Positions 11,508 to 24,900 of a stretch of 64,000 bases of DNA are shown here, piece by piece. Below the pieces are notes generated by a model, which saw only the letters and a program-made list of their open reading frames with translations, had not been told where the DNA came from and made no database searches. The stretch comes from Amblyornis subalaris (taxonomy: Eukaryota > Chordata > Aves > Passeriformes > Ptilonorhynchidae): contig JACAXG010000032.1 in NCBI GenBank assembly GCA_018881555.1, forward strand, positions 198,837 through 262,836, in the 5' to 3' direction. Made by a program: the position numbers and the translations under genes. Within the stretch, counting starts at the first letter, position 1. Every line of letters starts with the position of its first letter.

Positions 11508-14500
11508 TAAATTGGATGTTGGCTCCGATGGGGAATGGTGCTCTGACTGGTAGGCTCTTGTGCTGAGGAAGTGGGAGGNGGCTTGTTGGGAGTTTGGCCT
11601 GACAGCAGCAGAGTGTCTGATTGCCCTCACTCATCTAATGCTGCTTTGAACCTACTGAGCCTTCTGAGATGGGGTGTGTTGAAGAGAGTGTGAAGGCTCA
11701 TCCTCACTTCAACATGAACTTGCTTTAAAAAGAGGAAATCCTGTTGGCATCCAAAGTGAGCCCCTGCTGGGTGACAGCAGGGTGTGTGTGGTGCTTCCAG
11801 AGATTGGGTGGACACAGCTGANATGGTTTTATGTAGAACCAGCTTGGGTCCAGTAGTTTGTATTTGTATGTATTGGAGGAGTCTTTAGTGCTTGAAGGGA
11901 TTGTTTGCCCAGAAACCTGAACTAATAAATTTTACAGATTTAGATTNTTTGTGTTGGAAATAATCCATGACTGGAATAATCACCTTACAGCAAATTGGGA
12001 ATTAATTGTCTATGCTTAAAAGAAAATGTACACAGAATGCCATGAAAATCTTTCAATTCCATTGGCATTATGTTGCCTTACTATAAACTAATGAAAGAAT
12101 TCTGATGGCTCAGGGCATTTTGCTTAAAACAAGACCATAAATCAATATTTGAATATATGAGGTCAGCATTATCTTAAAATGGAGAGAACCTCCTCTGCCA
12201 CATCCCTTCCTTGTGGCAGCAGAGTTTGCTTCACTGGCACACGGGATCAAAGCTTCAGCAGCAGGAAGCAGTGTGACTGCTTTGGCACAGAACTGTTGGG
12301 CAGGACTGGAGCCGGCACGACTGATGTGGCTCACTTGGGAGGAGGCACAGGTAGGAATGGCTCTGCTGTGTGTCAGTCCTGTTCCAGAGGCCATATAGGA
12401 GGCACCCAACCTCCTTTTGAGCCACTGTGAAGGTGAAACATCTTATTTGTGATGTTTAACGCTTGCAGTAGGCCTTGTGATGCAACTGTTGGCAAGTCCT
12501 CCATGTGGAACATGAATGTGATGGCTCTGCATGGCTCAGCTAAGTGAAATGTCTGCTCCTCTGGATGGTATGACTCAAAACCACTGACTGTACTGTTAAA
12601 CATGTGTAGACTGTATGGTCTGCATTAGCTAATTACACTCTTCCCTCATACAGTTTCTTAATAGCATGGAACTGCATCCCTGCCATCAGAGTTGACAGGA
12701 ATCCAATTGACAGGACCATATTCGTATTGCAAGTTTTGGACACATATCATGGTAGTTTTAGTCTCTTCCCATGGATGTATTCTTTAATGCCTGTTAAAGA
12801 TTAACATGCATTAGGTGTGTTCCTGGGTTTAGTTTCAGTGAAAAAGAAACCTGGATTGCTTGCTGTGAGACTGTTCCACACTGAACTGAATCACCACAAG
12901 TGGGAGTGGTTTGGAGCTTCACCGAGCAGTGAGCTCCTGATCTGGGCTGTAACAGGGATGTAGATGTTGATCTAAGTTGGGTTTGAAGCAGTCCTGTGTG
13001 TCTGACCCTGCAGTGAGACATCTTAAGGAGATAAAGTTGCAGAAGGTTGGCACTAAATAGTTTTCTCTTGGGCTGTTTTCCTTATCTGATTCACCAGTTG
13101 TATAAATAACTACTGATTGAAGTGCAGAGCAGGGGGAAGGGACCATGTGAATGCACACACAAGGAAGCCTTGGGATCACAGCATCCTTGGGTTAAGATGT
13201 CTTGGAAATACAACTTTGTGGGTTTCCCACTCTCTGTTGGTGATGTAGCTTTATTGGGCACCATGGGAAGGAAAATAGGAAATATTGTGTTCTTCTACCT
13301 GTTCAAGATTCAGTCTCTCAGCTGCTTCTCAGTTGGATGGTTATTGGGGCAGGAAAGGGGGAAAAGTACTTTCTTGCACAAGACCATGCTCAGAGTAGTT
13401 TCCCCGATGGGGAAATGCGAGGCGCTCCCCTACTCTGATTGAGGAAGAGCAAACCCTCATCTGTACCCCAAAGGAATACTTTGATCCTTGGGGAGCTGAT
13501 TGTTGTCATTGTGTGAAGAGGAAAGTCAATCACGGAAGCAGAAGAAGGAGCCTGGCTGCAGAGAACTCGAGGCTCTTGGCCAGGAGGGATTTGTCTTTGG
13601 TTCCCAAACCCTGTGCTCACCTTGTGCATGTGTTGTCACAGGAGAGCTTTTTATGCTGAACTCACACAGTTTCGGAAGCAGGAACTACAGTTCTAAGGGC
13701 GATGGGAAGTCTATCAGGCCTCTTTATTTAAGCATCTGGGTTGTCATCAGTGACTCAGGTCAGGGTGACAGGAAATTATATGATGTTGAAGTGGAAAGAA
13801 AACATTCTTATAACCACTACTTATGTTTAACACTTAGGGAGGTGTTTTCATTGTTTAGCATTTAAACACCTGAACTACTTTTGCAGTGTTAAGATCTGTC
13901 TTAAGTGGCCAAACATAGACTATGATATTAATATTAAACCAGCTGGAATTTCTATAGCTCACAAATTGTAGGAATGTTTCTGATGGAAAGCAATTGAAGG
14001 AGCATTGTCCTTAAGTTCAGCACCCAATTTTGAAATACTTGTGAAGAAAAGTATGATAGTTAAAAGGGTAAGGTTGTGTCCTCTGTGGTCTTTCGTCTCT
14101 AANGTAAACTTTGTCTGCTCTAAAATGAAATACCTTTGTAACTCTGTTCATACATATAGGAGACTAAACTTTGAGGGTTTTATATGATAAATGTATAAGT
14201 GGAAATAACAGTACTAATAAAGTTTGTTTTAGACATCTAGCAACTGTCTGTTATGATAAATTGGAAAAGCAAAAGCTCAGTTTCTGTGCAACTGGGGTTC
14301 TGCTGGCAAGGTGCTTCTGGAGGCCACACAACTTTCCAGGGTTGTTGTTCCAATAAATGACTTTAAATTAGAACTGACCTAAAACCTGCCCGAAGAGACC
14401 TTTAAGGAGCGCCACAGCAATTCTTGCTGCTTCACCTTGGACTCTGTCCCTCTAGGTCTGCAGCAAGTTTCAGTGAGGCTTCCCAGTATATGCAAGGACT

Positions 14501-14867
14501 TCAGAACCCCTCCCCCCCTTTTTAATTTTAATTTTATAAGCTATTAAAGTGTGTTTTTCATGGGATTTATTTTAAATCTGGTTGTGTCTTTTTTTGGCTT
14601 TTACAGAAAGGTCCCTGTGTTCTGACAGTATTGCAATATCCTAAACAAAGTACCAAGAAAGTGAAATTGTGGTCTCTTCTGGATGAGAGTCTGACACATA
14701 TGCTAGAATTTCGGTATATTTTCCACTCTTTTTCTTGATTTATTTGTTGGTTTCTGCTTTAAGGCTACTTGAGGACCTTAGTTACCTCTAATAGCCAACT
14801 TCTGGAGTCTGAGTAGCTGAAGACATCCTGTGTTCAAAATCAGTGAAGATGAGTGTAGGGTGGCCAT

Positions 14868-14891
14868 GCTTGCTGTGAGGCTTGCTGTGAG
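14868..14891. repeat. 12-base perfect tandem duplication
   Basis: GCTTGCTGTGAG occurs twice head to tail in intron 1. No function is apparent. Confidence 0.9.
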
Positions 14892-15144
14892 ACTTGCCTT
14901 CTGCCTCGGCACTGGGATGTGGTTGGCAGAAGACATGGTTGTGTAAGTTGTGGAGAAGTGGGGAGTCCACCTGTCCCAGCAGTGACTGAATGCCTCATGC
15001 AGGCAGTGTTGCTGTGTTGGCTGACAGTGGGAGCTGTTTTGTCAAGGAGGTGTTAGATAGGACACTTTGTCTTTGCTGTGGGGAATAATGGGATCTGTAG
15101 TAGTTGACTGGGCTGACTGACTTTGACATATTTGGTCTGATTTA

Positions 15145-15343
15145 TCACAGAATCAATGAGGTTGGAAGAGACTTCTGAGCTCGAGTCCAACCTGTGACCC
15201 AACACCATTTTGTCAGCTGGACCACTGCACTAAGTGCCATGTCCGTTCTGTCCTTAAACACTTCCCTGGGTGACCCATTCCAATATCTAATCATCCTTTT
15301 CACCCTTTCTGTGTAGAATTTCTTCCTGATGTTCGGCCTAATT
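15145..15343 (-). mobile_element. CR1 LINE 3' fragment, reverse orientation (distal part)
   Basis: It starts TCACAGAATCAATGAGGTTG GAAGAGAC, the reversed CR1 terminus, then CCAACACCATT, CTAAGTGCCATGTCC, and ACTTCCCTGGGTGACCCATT followed by CACCCTTTCTGTGTAGAATT TCTTCCTGATG. These are in the order expected for an inverted CR1. Similarity breaks off near 15343. The continuation of the same element seems to lie at 15619. Confidence 0.85.
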
Positions 15344-15618
15344 GTTTCATTATTGTTTCGTTACTGGGGTTGTCATCTTACTAAAAAACAAGAGCTGAAC
15401 AGACCACTCCCACAGAGTGTGCTATAATTGTCTTCCCCCAAAGGTGTTCAATCAATAATTTTTTCAATAATTAACTCTGTTGATTTTAATCAGTCCCTTG
15501 TCCCTGAAAGTGGGTCAGAACCTTCAAAAAGCACCATCTGGAAGGTTCCCTAAATATGTTGGAAAGCTGTCATGGCTGGATGACTGAGTGTGTTTATATT
15601 TAAGTGGCATTTGTTTGG

Positions 15619-15740
15619 TTTCATTTTGTCCCACTGCCTCTTGTGTTTTCATTGGGCACTGCTCAGTCTTTTCCACACCCTGATCAATAAGATTTCCCTG
15701 AGCCTTTTCCCAGTTCTTTCAGCCTTTCTTGTATGACGAT
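15619..15740 (-). mobile_element. CR1 LINE fragment, reverse orientation (proximal part)
   Basis: CCCACTGCCTCTTGTGTTTT CATTGGGCAC, then GATCAATAAGATTTCCCTGA GCC and TCTTTCAGCCTTTCTTGTATGA, match the next CR1 segment expected after the fragment at 15145-15343. It is diverged. It may be the other half of that element, separated by about 270 bases, or an independent insertion. Confidence 0.65.
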
Positions 15741-18700
15741 ACTGTGAAAACTCAGGAGAAAGTTGTCTCCCTCAGGTGAACTTCGGTGCTTCTGAATGTT
15801 CAAGAAAAGCACAGTAACCCTCACAATGTTCCTGCTCAAGCTTGAAAAGATTATTTTTCATCCAAGATTTGATCATTATGGACTTTAGGTTACAGATAAT
15901 TTATTTGAGTGGGGGTTGAAATAGAGAAAGCAGTGTAAAAAGCAGAGGGGAGATAAGACCAGGTGGGTTTGGTAGTTGGTGTTGCTGAGGAGTTTTGCTG
16001 TACCTTCTACACATTGAGAATTTTTGTTTTTTAAAAGTTTTGACCAGCTTATATTACTGGAGTCCAACTTACTGCTGACTGATTGCAGTACATCTGTTCT
16101 TGAGTAAAGCTTTTAAGTGAGAACTTGAAGCATTCNGAGCTAGTTCAAGCATTAAGAAGTATAAGGAATCAACTAATGTAATTTCTACTTATTGTTGTTA
16201 TAGGGAGTTGTGATTCCTTAGAAGCATTTTCTGTCATCCCTGGACTCTTGTTTTTACTTGGGTAAATATTATACTTCTAAGATGTTTCAGAGGCTTATTT
16301 AATCTGGAGTGTTTGGCAATACAGTGGTTTCCTGCCCATCGCACTGAGGTGTGAATTACCTGGATGATTCAGCTAGTGCTACTTGCTAATATTGAAAAGC
16401 AAAACTACAAGTGTTCTTCTTGAAAACCATGTAGTAGCAAGACATAGGATATGTACTTGCTGTTTCTCTGCCATCATATGAAAAAAATGTAAGGGATGAA
16501 ACTATCTTAATGTTCCCCATGGTCCTTTCCACTTTGGAGATGAGGCAACAGAATTCACATCTGGTTTGTCTACATATCCGTGAGAGTGAGGGTGGCATTG
16601 AGTGCCACTGACAAATACAAGAGGAAATTCAGCACCTGCTATTTGTCTTTGGAACATAGAGACATGTGGGTGATGACTGGGTGGTTCTTCAGATTCTCTG
16701 CTGGTTGTTGGCATGACCAAGTTCGTGTTTTGTAGTCTGGAAAGGTGACCAGAATGAACGTGCTGTGTATTTCAAACACAAGTACAGAAATGTTCTCCCA
16801 AGGGAATAAATAAGCTTACGATAGAATTGGTTCATGTTGACACAGTGTGGGTGTGATTATCTACGGCTGCTGTGGAAAAAGAACCAGGTGTTTGGCAATT
16901 GGAGTCACTGCTGTGAGCATTTGCTATGACTGACACTGTTGTGACCCATTTTCCATGTTCAGCTTTGTAAAGCTGTCCTGTCGTGTGTACGTTGAAATGT
17001 AGTACCTGCTAATGTGCTTCGGAACAGTGTATCATGAGAGAAATATGTGACATGGATATTTCTTACATGTTTATACGTTTCTAGGTTTCCAAAATGCCTG
17101 GGTTGAGTTGGTCGGAAGGTGATGTTTTTATTTCCAGACTGTGAGGTGATGAATGGCTGCTGTCCTTATGATGCATGATTGCCAAAATTTCCTGTATGTT
17201 TGGCAATATTTTCTGTCAGCCACTCGAGAGACAGTTCAGTGCAGAAGCAAGACAGAACTACTCTGCTTGCTGCAGGCAGTAGTGGGGGAATATGATGCTT
17301 TGAAACAAGCTTAGAGAATGTTTGGCAAAGATAAACTACAGTAGAAAAAAGTGTGTGCTAGGAGTCCCAGGTGTGTGATAAGCAGGTAACTCCAGTGATG
17401 ACTTCTGTTCATAAGGAAGAAAATAATTTTTTTTCTTAAAGGAAAAAAGCAAAACTGTGTCTTCATGTTTATACTCTATTGGTTCCTTTGTTAATGGGAA
17501 ATGTATTCAGAAAACAGTTTGCCAGGCCTATCATACAAGCTTCTCTTGTGTTCATGGCAACATCATATAGTTCTGTTTTTTACTAAAGGTCTTCTGACTT
17601 CATCCATGGGCAGCATTGCAATCACTGCAGCTGCACTTGTGATCAGAATTGCCCACAGATCAGAATTAGACATGGATCTAATGCAGCGGCAACAAGGAAA
17701 TAATACTCCTTCCCATTTGATTCCTTAATTTTGTAATTGTTGGATATTATTATGCACTGATAAAATAGAGTAACCTGGGAAAAAAACTTCTCCAGCCATT
17801 CAGGATTTGTCTTTTAACTTTGTTGTGCTCTTGTCATTGTGTGTTTTCATTGTGATCTACGGAGGAGAGGGGTGTTTCAGTGAGAACAGTGTGAACATTT
17901 GTCAGTGCCTGGATATTTGACTGAATTTCAGTGAGAGGGAAGATTATTTGATTGCTGCAGATTTGTGGAAATTTCTGATATGAACAGAATTTCTTGATGA
18001 ACGAATGGGTCTTTATTGCCAAACAAGCCTTAAGCTGTCAGTGAGCAACTCTTATGGATCTTGTGCAACAGAAAGACAAGTATGTGAAAACACTGCTCTG
18101 CTCCTGTGAGTAAATTTAATTGTATCAAAATTAAAGCTCACTTGCTTATTCTACTTTGTACAAACCAGATGACTCTGAAGGAAGGTGCTTTTTACGTATC
18201 TGTGCAGTTTGAGTTGGTTAATATTGTCAATCACACACCTTCTGGCTGTATTACATTTCTTGGATCAAACTTGCAAAAATACTGTGTGCAGCAATCAGGT
18301 TTTTGCAGACATAGTGGCAGGTTCAAGTATGAGAATTAACAAAGCATTGCAAAGTGTGTACCATACGTATGGTGTTTGACCCTTGGCCCCAAGTGTGCAC
18401 TGAGTAAGAAGCACTTGCCCTGTGGGCAGTGATTCATAATTAGTAAATCTTCAGCTGGAACTTGGTTGGGAAGAAAACCACTGCCAGCAGTTCCTTCCAC
18501 ACATGAACAAAAACCTACCCACCACCACCAAAATTTGACCTGGTGTCATATTCCTGAACTTTTTTCTAGTAAGTGTTTGTGGAGTTTTTTTCCCCTCCCC
18601 AAAATAGTTGGGAATGTTACAATTCACAAATGAGCTTTGCTGTGAGGGAAATTCTTGTTCTTATCATTCTTTGTTAGGTCTGCCTTTTGAAGGTATGTGG

Positions 18701-18759
18701 CTTTCAAGTTGCGTTTCCGAGTCTGGGTTGTATTCACTGTGCATTTGTTTCTTTTTTAG

Positions 18760-18920
18760 TGGACTATATTGTGGAATATGACTATGATGCAGTGCATGAC
18801 GATGAGTTAACGATCCGAGTTGGGGAAATCATCAGGAATGTGAAAAAACTGGAAGAAGAAGGATGGTTGGAAGGGGAGTTAAATGGCAGAAGGGGCATGT
18901 TCCCTGACAATTTTGTGAAG
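18760..18920 (+). CDS. CD2AP: CD2AP exon 2: SH3-1 domain
   Basis: The 161 bases plus one base from exon 1 give 54 codons (residues 2-55), an entire SH3 domain in a single exon. Visible SH3 hallmarks are the ALYDY-like strand VEYDYDA (6-12), the acidic RT loop [11 protein letters not shown], Trp37 in EEGWLEGEL, and Pro50 in MFPDNFVK. In the CD2AP/CIN85 family this domain binds the atypical PxxxPR motif of Cbl and Cbl-b and the tail of CD2. The acceptor is a T-rich tract ending TTTTTTAG and the donor is AAG|GTGAGT. Intron phases are 1 (5') and 0 (3'). The exon is isolated between two introns of more than 15 kb each. An in-frame ATG upstream at 18687 belongs to intron sequence and is not the start. 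Confidence 0.97.
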
Positions 18921-21900
18921 GTGAGTTTTCTACATTGGCTTGATTTTACTGTGGCTCTGTGGCAGGCTCATTATTACTGAAATTGGAGTAGACATCAGTT
19001 GTATTTGTAACAGGATGTTTTTTTAATGGGAGGGCATTCTTGGTGATGACATTTTTTTCAGTGTGCTTGTGAAGATCTTTTTTTGTTTAACTTCTGCTGT
19101 CTGTTCTTATTCACTTTAGCATTTCTTTTGGTTTGTACCCTTGCACTGTATGTTCTGTCTACCTCCTACTTACGCTGTGCACCAAGTTGCCTGTAGCCGT
19201 GGTTACCTTCTTTAATGGGATGAACTGATTAAAAAACCAAGGCCATAAAAAAACCCTAAACCTACCCCTACAGAAGACATCCAGTCATGAGAGAGTTGGG
19301 AAAGTGGGGTCACAGCTCAGTCAGCTCATTTATAATGAAAAGCTGCGTCCTCAGGCTGTGCTCATGTGGGTGCTTCAACCTGGATCAAGCTGCTTTATTT
19401 GAAGGAGCATTTCTGCCTTACCCTGGGCTCCTGCTGCTAGCACTGCCTTTTTTGTGACTCTGCAAATTCCTTGGTATAACACTTCTATATAGTCCAAACA
19501 AATGGAGATACTCCTGCTTCTTTTGAAGTGAAATTAATTCTTTGCAAACCAGAACTGTCTAGTCTCTCTTACTGTGATGCTTTCATGTGGTTAAAACTAA
19601 GGGGGAATTGGTCCAGGAGTGCTACAGACACCTCTTTACACTTGTTTACTTTAAATTTGACAATTTTTCTGAAAAGGTGAAAAAGCAAAATTACTAATTT
19701 TTGATTTACTGTGGAGGGTTTTAAGTATTTTCCTTTTATAACTGATGGGAATAATTCAGTTGTTCTCAGAGAGGGTCATCTACCTAGGACAAGTTTGTAT
19801 GAATGCTTTTCACTTCTCTAACATTTTGAAGTTGTTGGTAGTTTAGTTCAAAGTCAATTTTGGGTTTTGAGTCCTGTATAAATAGTAATTTGACCTCAAG
19901 TGGTGTTTTGATGATTATTGTGCTGATGTCCTTAATTAGCACTCAAGTGCTGTGAAGGAAGAAAGCTTCAGACTCGGCTCTTGGCTGGTTTGTGTGTCAT
20001 CAATTTGTCCTGCTCCTGACTAGTAAAGAGGGGTCAGATGTGACATGTTTTTATGTTAATTACCAAACTTGTTGGGTGTTTTCTTGCTGTTCTGCAGTTG
20101 CGGATTTTAGAAACTTTGTTTTAAATTATTCCCATCCTGGCATCTCAGCTGCTGGTATTTTTAACTCTGCAGCTGTTCGTATGTGTATGGCACGGTCAGA
20201 TATCCTGAATTACAGGGGACAGGTTTCCTAGAAGGCGTAGGGGTTTGGAGAAATAGAAGGGAAGTTGTNCAGAAGAAAATGATCACTTTTGTTTCGTGAC
20301 AACAGGGGTAACTCGCCTTCTTGGTGCTGGAGCTGGGTGCAGTTATGAGGCTGATCTTGGGAAATTTTCTTTAAGATGGTTTAGGCTGGAAGACTTGTGC
20401 AGTGATGAGATCATGGGAAAGCATTAATTGTTGGGGAAGTGAAAGTTGTGCATTTTCTTCATGGTTAATTTGATTATAGTTTCTTCTTAAAAGTAGTGTC
20501 ACAGGTAGTGGTAGTTTGAAAGACTATTTCTGGGAAAGCTGTTGCAGAAAAGTGGGTTTTTTCTGCCTCCTCTGGAATCATTCTCAATTGCTGCTGCAGT
20601 AGATTGTTGGATCGTGCTGCAGGATCTATGGGATGCTGTTATGACCAGACTGCTGCAAGTACCAAGCCTCAGCAACTAAACTCAAAAGCCCCAGCTTGGC
20701 GTGGGGTAATATTAACACCTGCAGGGTGTGGGTGACCTGCTGAAGGGAGGTGGAAATGAGCTGAAGCAAGGTTGTNCTTTGGCCTTGAGAATGAGGAAGG
20801 TCCCTTGAGAAATAGATTCACTTATTTGCTGCCGTGAGCAGTAGCTCACCACCACCATTGGGAGGGGTAGGAACAATGAGGATGCTGAGGAGAGACAAGT
20901 ATTGCTGACTTCTCATGATCCACAGGAAAGGGAAAGGAGCATGGAGGTCTGAAAGATGTAGTGAGGAGGAAAGAGCTGGAAAGATACCAGGCCAGGAGGA
21001 CAGAAATGTAACCAGAGAGGGCAAATTGCTCTGGGCAGGACTAAGGGTTGCACCAAGTTTTACATGTTCGGTTGCAAAATTCTAGGACTGTACTTGAATA
21101 TTTATTCCATCCTGAAAGGATTATACTTTCCTGTTATGACTATAATTTCATACATTAAATGGAGATCTGGCCTGAGTGCATTATATGGTTAATTTTCTGG
21201 TGTTTTTTTGGTGGCATATATACACACTGGTTTGTTAAGAATTGAACTGAGGCCGGGATATAATCTCTCCATGCAGACTAGGGTGCTAAATTATAATCTG
21301 TGCCAATCTGGAAAAGATTAAAATTGGAAGCTGAAAGTTTATGTGTTGTCCACTAGATATGGCTTCNTATGTAAAANTTAAAAACATAATAAATATGACA
21401 GATTAAACTGGGTGAAGATAGACATGTTTTCTTTTTCAAATGTTAGGTGTTATTGGAGAGGATAAATTAGTTCCTTCTTTAAGAAATAAAAGCTTTTGAT
21501 TTTCATCAACTGCAGGAGGATTGGGGGAAGGCTCTAATACCAGCTAGTTTGTTCTTGCTAATTTTGTTAGTTTGTCTCTTCTTCATCCTGTCTGAGGGCA
21601 GGAAAAGAGCTTGTTGCCTTGGTGCCAGCTGTAAACTGTCCTTGGCTGTCGGGCAGCAGAGGCTGCTGCTTGCCTGTTTGAAGGACAAGCAAAATGTGGG
21701 CAGGAGGATTATTGCTGCATGTTGCCTGGATATGTTGGATGCCCCAGATTCAGACTGTATCATACTGCTAAAGCAGATCAGTCCCCTTCTGTTCCCTCCT
21801 TCTGGGCTCTGCTCATACTGTGGATTTACTGACACTTTGTGCCACTTTTCTTGCTTTGACAAATACATCTTTTCTGTTTGAAGTATGACTAAGTGCTGTC

Positions 21901-24900
21901 AACTTCATTTTGAGTTGTTAAAGCAGGAAATAGCTTTTTGATTGTCTTCCTTTTATTTCTCAAGTCTACTAAACATGGCGAAGTAATTTTAAATTGTGGT
22001 AGTAGGTTTGTTTCATGTAGTGGTAGCCATTGGGTCTTTGCTGTCAGAAGTGTAGCAAAGGATGCTGAGTCTGTTTTCAGGTTGGGTTAATTTGTTCTAC
22101 AGTGTGGGTGAGCTAAGCACTATATGACTTTGAAATACTCCTATGGATGAGGCAATGTGTGGAAGCTTCCTGTGGATGCTGATGTAATGCTGGTGCTTGG
22201 TACCTTATAACATCTTCTGGTAACTTTTTGTTTGAGTTTTATTGATTTCTGTCCAAGCCTTCTCCCTGTTGATGGGGAAAATCCTGAAGAATATCAGAGC
22301 TTGTTGGTGCCAGGTTCCTGGTGCCAGCTGGGACGTGGAGATTTTCTGTGAGCCCCTCACTTGACTGGTTAACCAGCAGTCTGAGGTGATCTGTCCCAAA
22401 AGGTGCCATAAAGCCTCTGAAACATCCTCAGATACTGCTGTGCAGTGTCACTGTGTGGGATGGGGAGTGGGAGGTGTTGTAGAGGTTGGGAGGTAAGGCA
22501 GTGAGTGGGACGTCCAAAGCAGTCCTGAAACCAGAAGATGATGGTAAATGTATAGTTGAAAACAGTTTTTTTAAAAAAAACCCTACAATTACAGTGCCTA
22601 CTTGTGAAGCTCATTTCCTTGAATTCACTTTTCAGTGCTTAAAGATTTTCTGCCTGTATTGCAGTGCTGGATGTTGGAGTGTGCACGTTTCCAATGCTAT
22701 TAACAAAACCTGGTTTGAAATTCCAGTTTGAACTGTCCATATCCTCTTTGAGTGGAGTCGAAGTTCTTGTTTCTGACATTGTTATTGCCATTTTTCTGCT
22801 TCTTCCTCTATGGGCAATTTAAAATAAACAACTTCATGAATTCCTGAAAGGAATTAGCAATGGAACCTAGCAGACTTTTATTGTTTTCTTTGAGAGTAGC
22901 TTTTCCTCTCTAAAATCCATCACAGTGAAAAATGTGCACACATTCATTTGTCTCCGTTATGGGTTAGAGAAGTGCTGTTAGATGGAATGTGTGAGATTTT
23001 TGGAGATATTAAGGTGTGTGGAATGTGGAAGACTTTCTGGTTTTGGGTTGGGTTTTATTTTTGTTTGCCTGTAGCCTTTATACAATATGCAGGAACAGTT
23101 CTCTGAAAGTAAAGATCAAGAGTCCAGGCCTCCCCTCCTTTAGGAAGTCCCCCAGACCTCCCTCTTTCTCTGTCCCAATGAATCTTAACTCCTTTTTTGC
23201 ACTTACTTTGGCAGGACAGGCTAAGATTCATTTTTGTTTGTTGGTTTGTTTTGAGTAGCTCTGTTCACTCTCCAGAAACCTTTTGTGCTGATAACTCAAA
23301 GCGATGATTTGGTGTTCATCGTTCTGCTCATTTTTGAAGGTTCTTCTCCCTACATCACTGAGAAGTTTTTTTCAAGAACTGAAGTTCCTTGTTCTATTTC
23401 ATTTATTGCCATCTTAGTTTTGTAGATAGCTTTATTGTGAGTAAGAGGCTTTTCATGGTAGTAAAACCAGTTTGATCATAAGCTCAAGGCAGGAACTCCG
23501 ATGAGGGAGGAGCAGTGGATAGATTAATCAGTAGCTTTTGTCAGTTAAGGCAGAGAAGTTTGCCAGCAGGCTCGGGGGACATTCTGGTGAGCTAGTGGAC
23601 ACTTCCTGGAGCCTGTGTGGGACATGCAGCCCCTCAGCCTGGGAGCTGGTGCAGGGACAGCTTCCTGCCTGCCCAGGTGTGTGCAGCTGCTCCTGCTCCA
23701 GTGCCGAGCCTGGAGCCTCGCCAGCTCAACACGTGAACTTTGCTCGCTGGGACATTTTTCTTCCTCCCCCTAAATAAAAAAAAACCCCTGCAACACTGGG
23801 TGTGTTCGAGCAAATATGTCCTTGGAAGAGGTAAGCCTGCTTTACTTTCTGTATGTTCTTAACATCAAATGTTGTAAACAGACTCTGCGTGTCAGGGTGA
23901 TGAATGTGAACAGCACAAATTTAAAAGTTATCCTTGCAATATGGTTTTTAGGTTTTATTTAGTATATGGTGTAAATTCTTGGTCTTAGAGCCGTTTGTGT
24001 AATAAAATCACTTGGGGTTGCTTTAGCTCGTGTCCCCTTCCATAGTACGTAGAGACCCTTAGAAACTGCAGACGACTACAGTCTATGCAGGAAGGATTCC
24101 TTTTGAAAAGGATTTGGTTTTAGGTGATTTTTTTCTGTTCAACATCCTGATCTGTGTGTTTGTGTAAATAAAACACAGCTCAAGCCCCTTTCCTTCTGTT
24201 TTCATCACCCTTAGACCAACACTTTAGAGTATGAGCACAGCTGACCTACCTTCTGAAGCCTGTCTTTGCTGCCTCTGTCCTGTGTTCTCACTGGAGGGGT
24301 GCTGCTGAACACCGAGCGTGCTCTGAACCAGTGAGAGAGGTTTTGGCTGAAAGCTTCTTCAAGTGTAACATCTTCCTTTATTCCTTTTCACAAATAATGA
24401 ATTGACCTCACCCAGAACTTTAAACAGGAATCATGGAATCAGGAGGGATTGTGAACAAGACAGACTCTTCTAGGTTTATTCTAACCTGGGCATGATTAAA
24501 CAGTGTAGTAACATCAGTTTAAAAAGCATATTAATAAATAAACTTTTAAGCAATGTATATAGGTTAAGCCACATGCATTTAGTTTGAAGTAAGTAGGATG
24601 TATTTAAGGAATAGAATAAAATACGTATTTCCAAAATGTTGGTGTCTGCTCCTTTAAGTATTCTGTCCAATATCTTTGCATCCAGGTAAGGCTTGGAGAA
24701 AATAAGATACACAGTGATTTATCAGTCCTCTTGGTCACATGATATTTCAGCTTATCCAGCCTTTTCCTTTGCTTTATTACTTGTTTGAAGAAACTGTCAC
24801 TGCAGTGGGTTGTTTAGGGAGGTGACACTGAGTGCTCGGAGCAGCACAGTTCCCAGGCAGAGGCAAGCAGCCCTGCTGGTAAGAAGGTGATGTTTGATTC

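Larger units (their letters stand above)
1..18759 (+). other. CD2AP: CD2AP intron 1, 3' part (at least 18.8 kb)
   Basis: Non-coding sequence with AT-rich base composition and frequent stops in all frames. I see no CpG-rich promoter-like stretch and no ATGG|GT exon end that could be exon 1, so the promoter is upstream of the window. Recognised contents are a tRNA-Ile/CR1-type SINE near 2.2 kb, and CR1 fragments near 10.0, 10.9-11.5 and 15.1-15.7 kb. Two exact tandem duplications occur, of 11 bases (4228-4249) and 12 bases (14868-14891). The stretches 2300-9980 and 11510-15140 contain nothing I recognise. A moderately GC-richer patch at 960-1300 has no gene-like features. Confidence 0.85.

Noticed and set aside
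13500..13865. 121-codon + strand frame
   Set aside because: No family resemblance and intronic context; looks like chance.
24429..24460. CR1-like start (AATCATGGAATCAGGAGGG)
   Set aside because: Only about 15 bases resemble the inverted CR1 terminus and nothing continues it.
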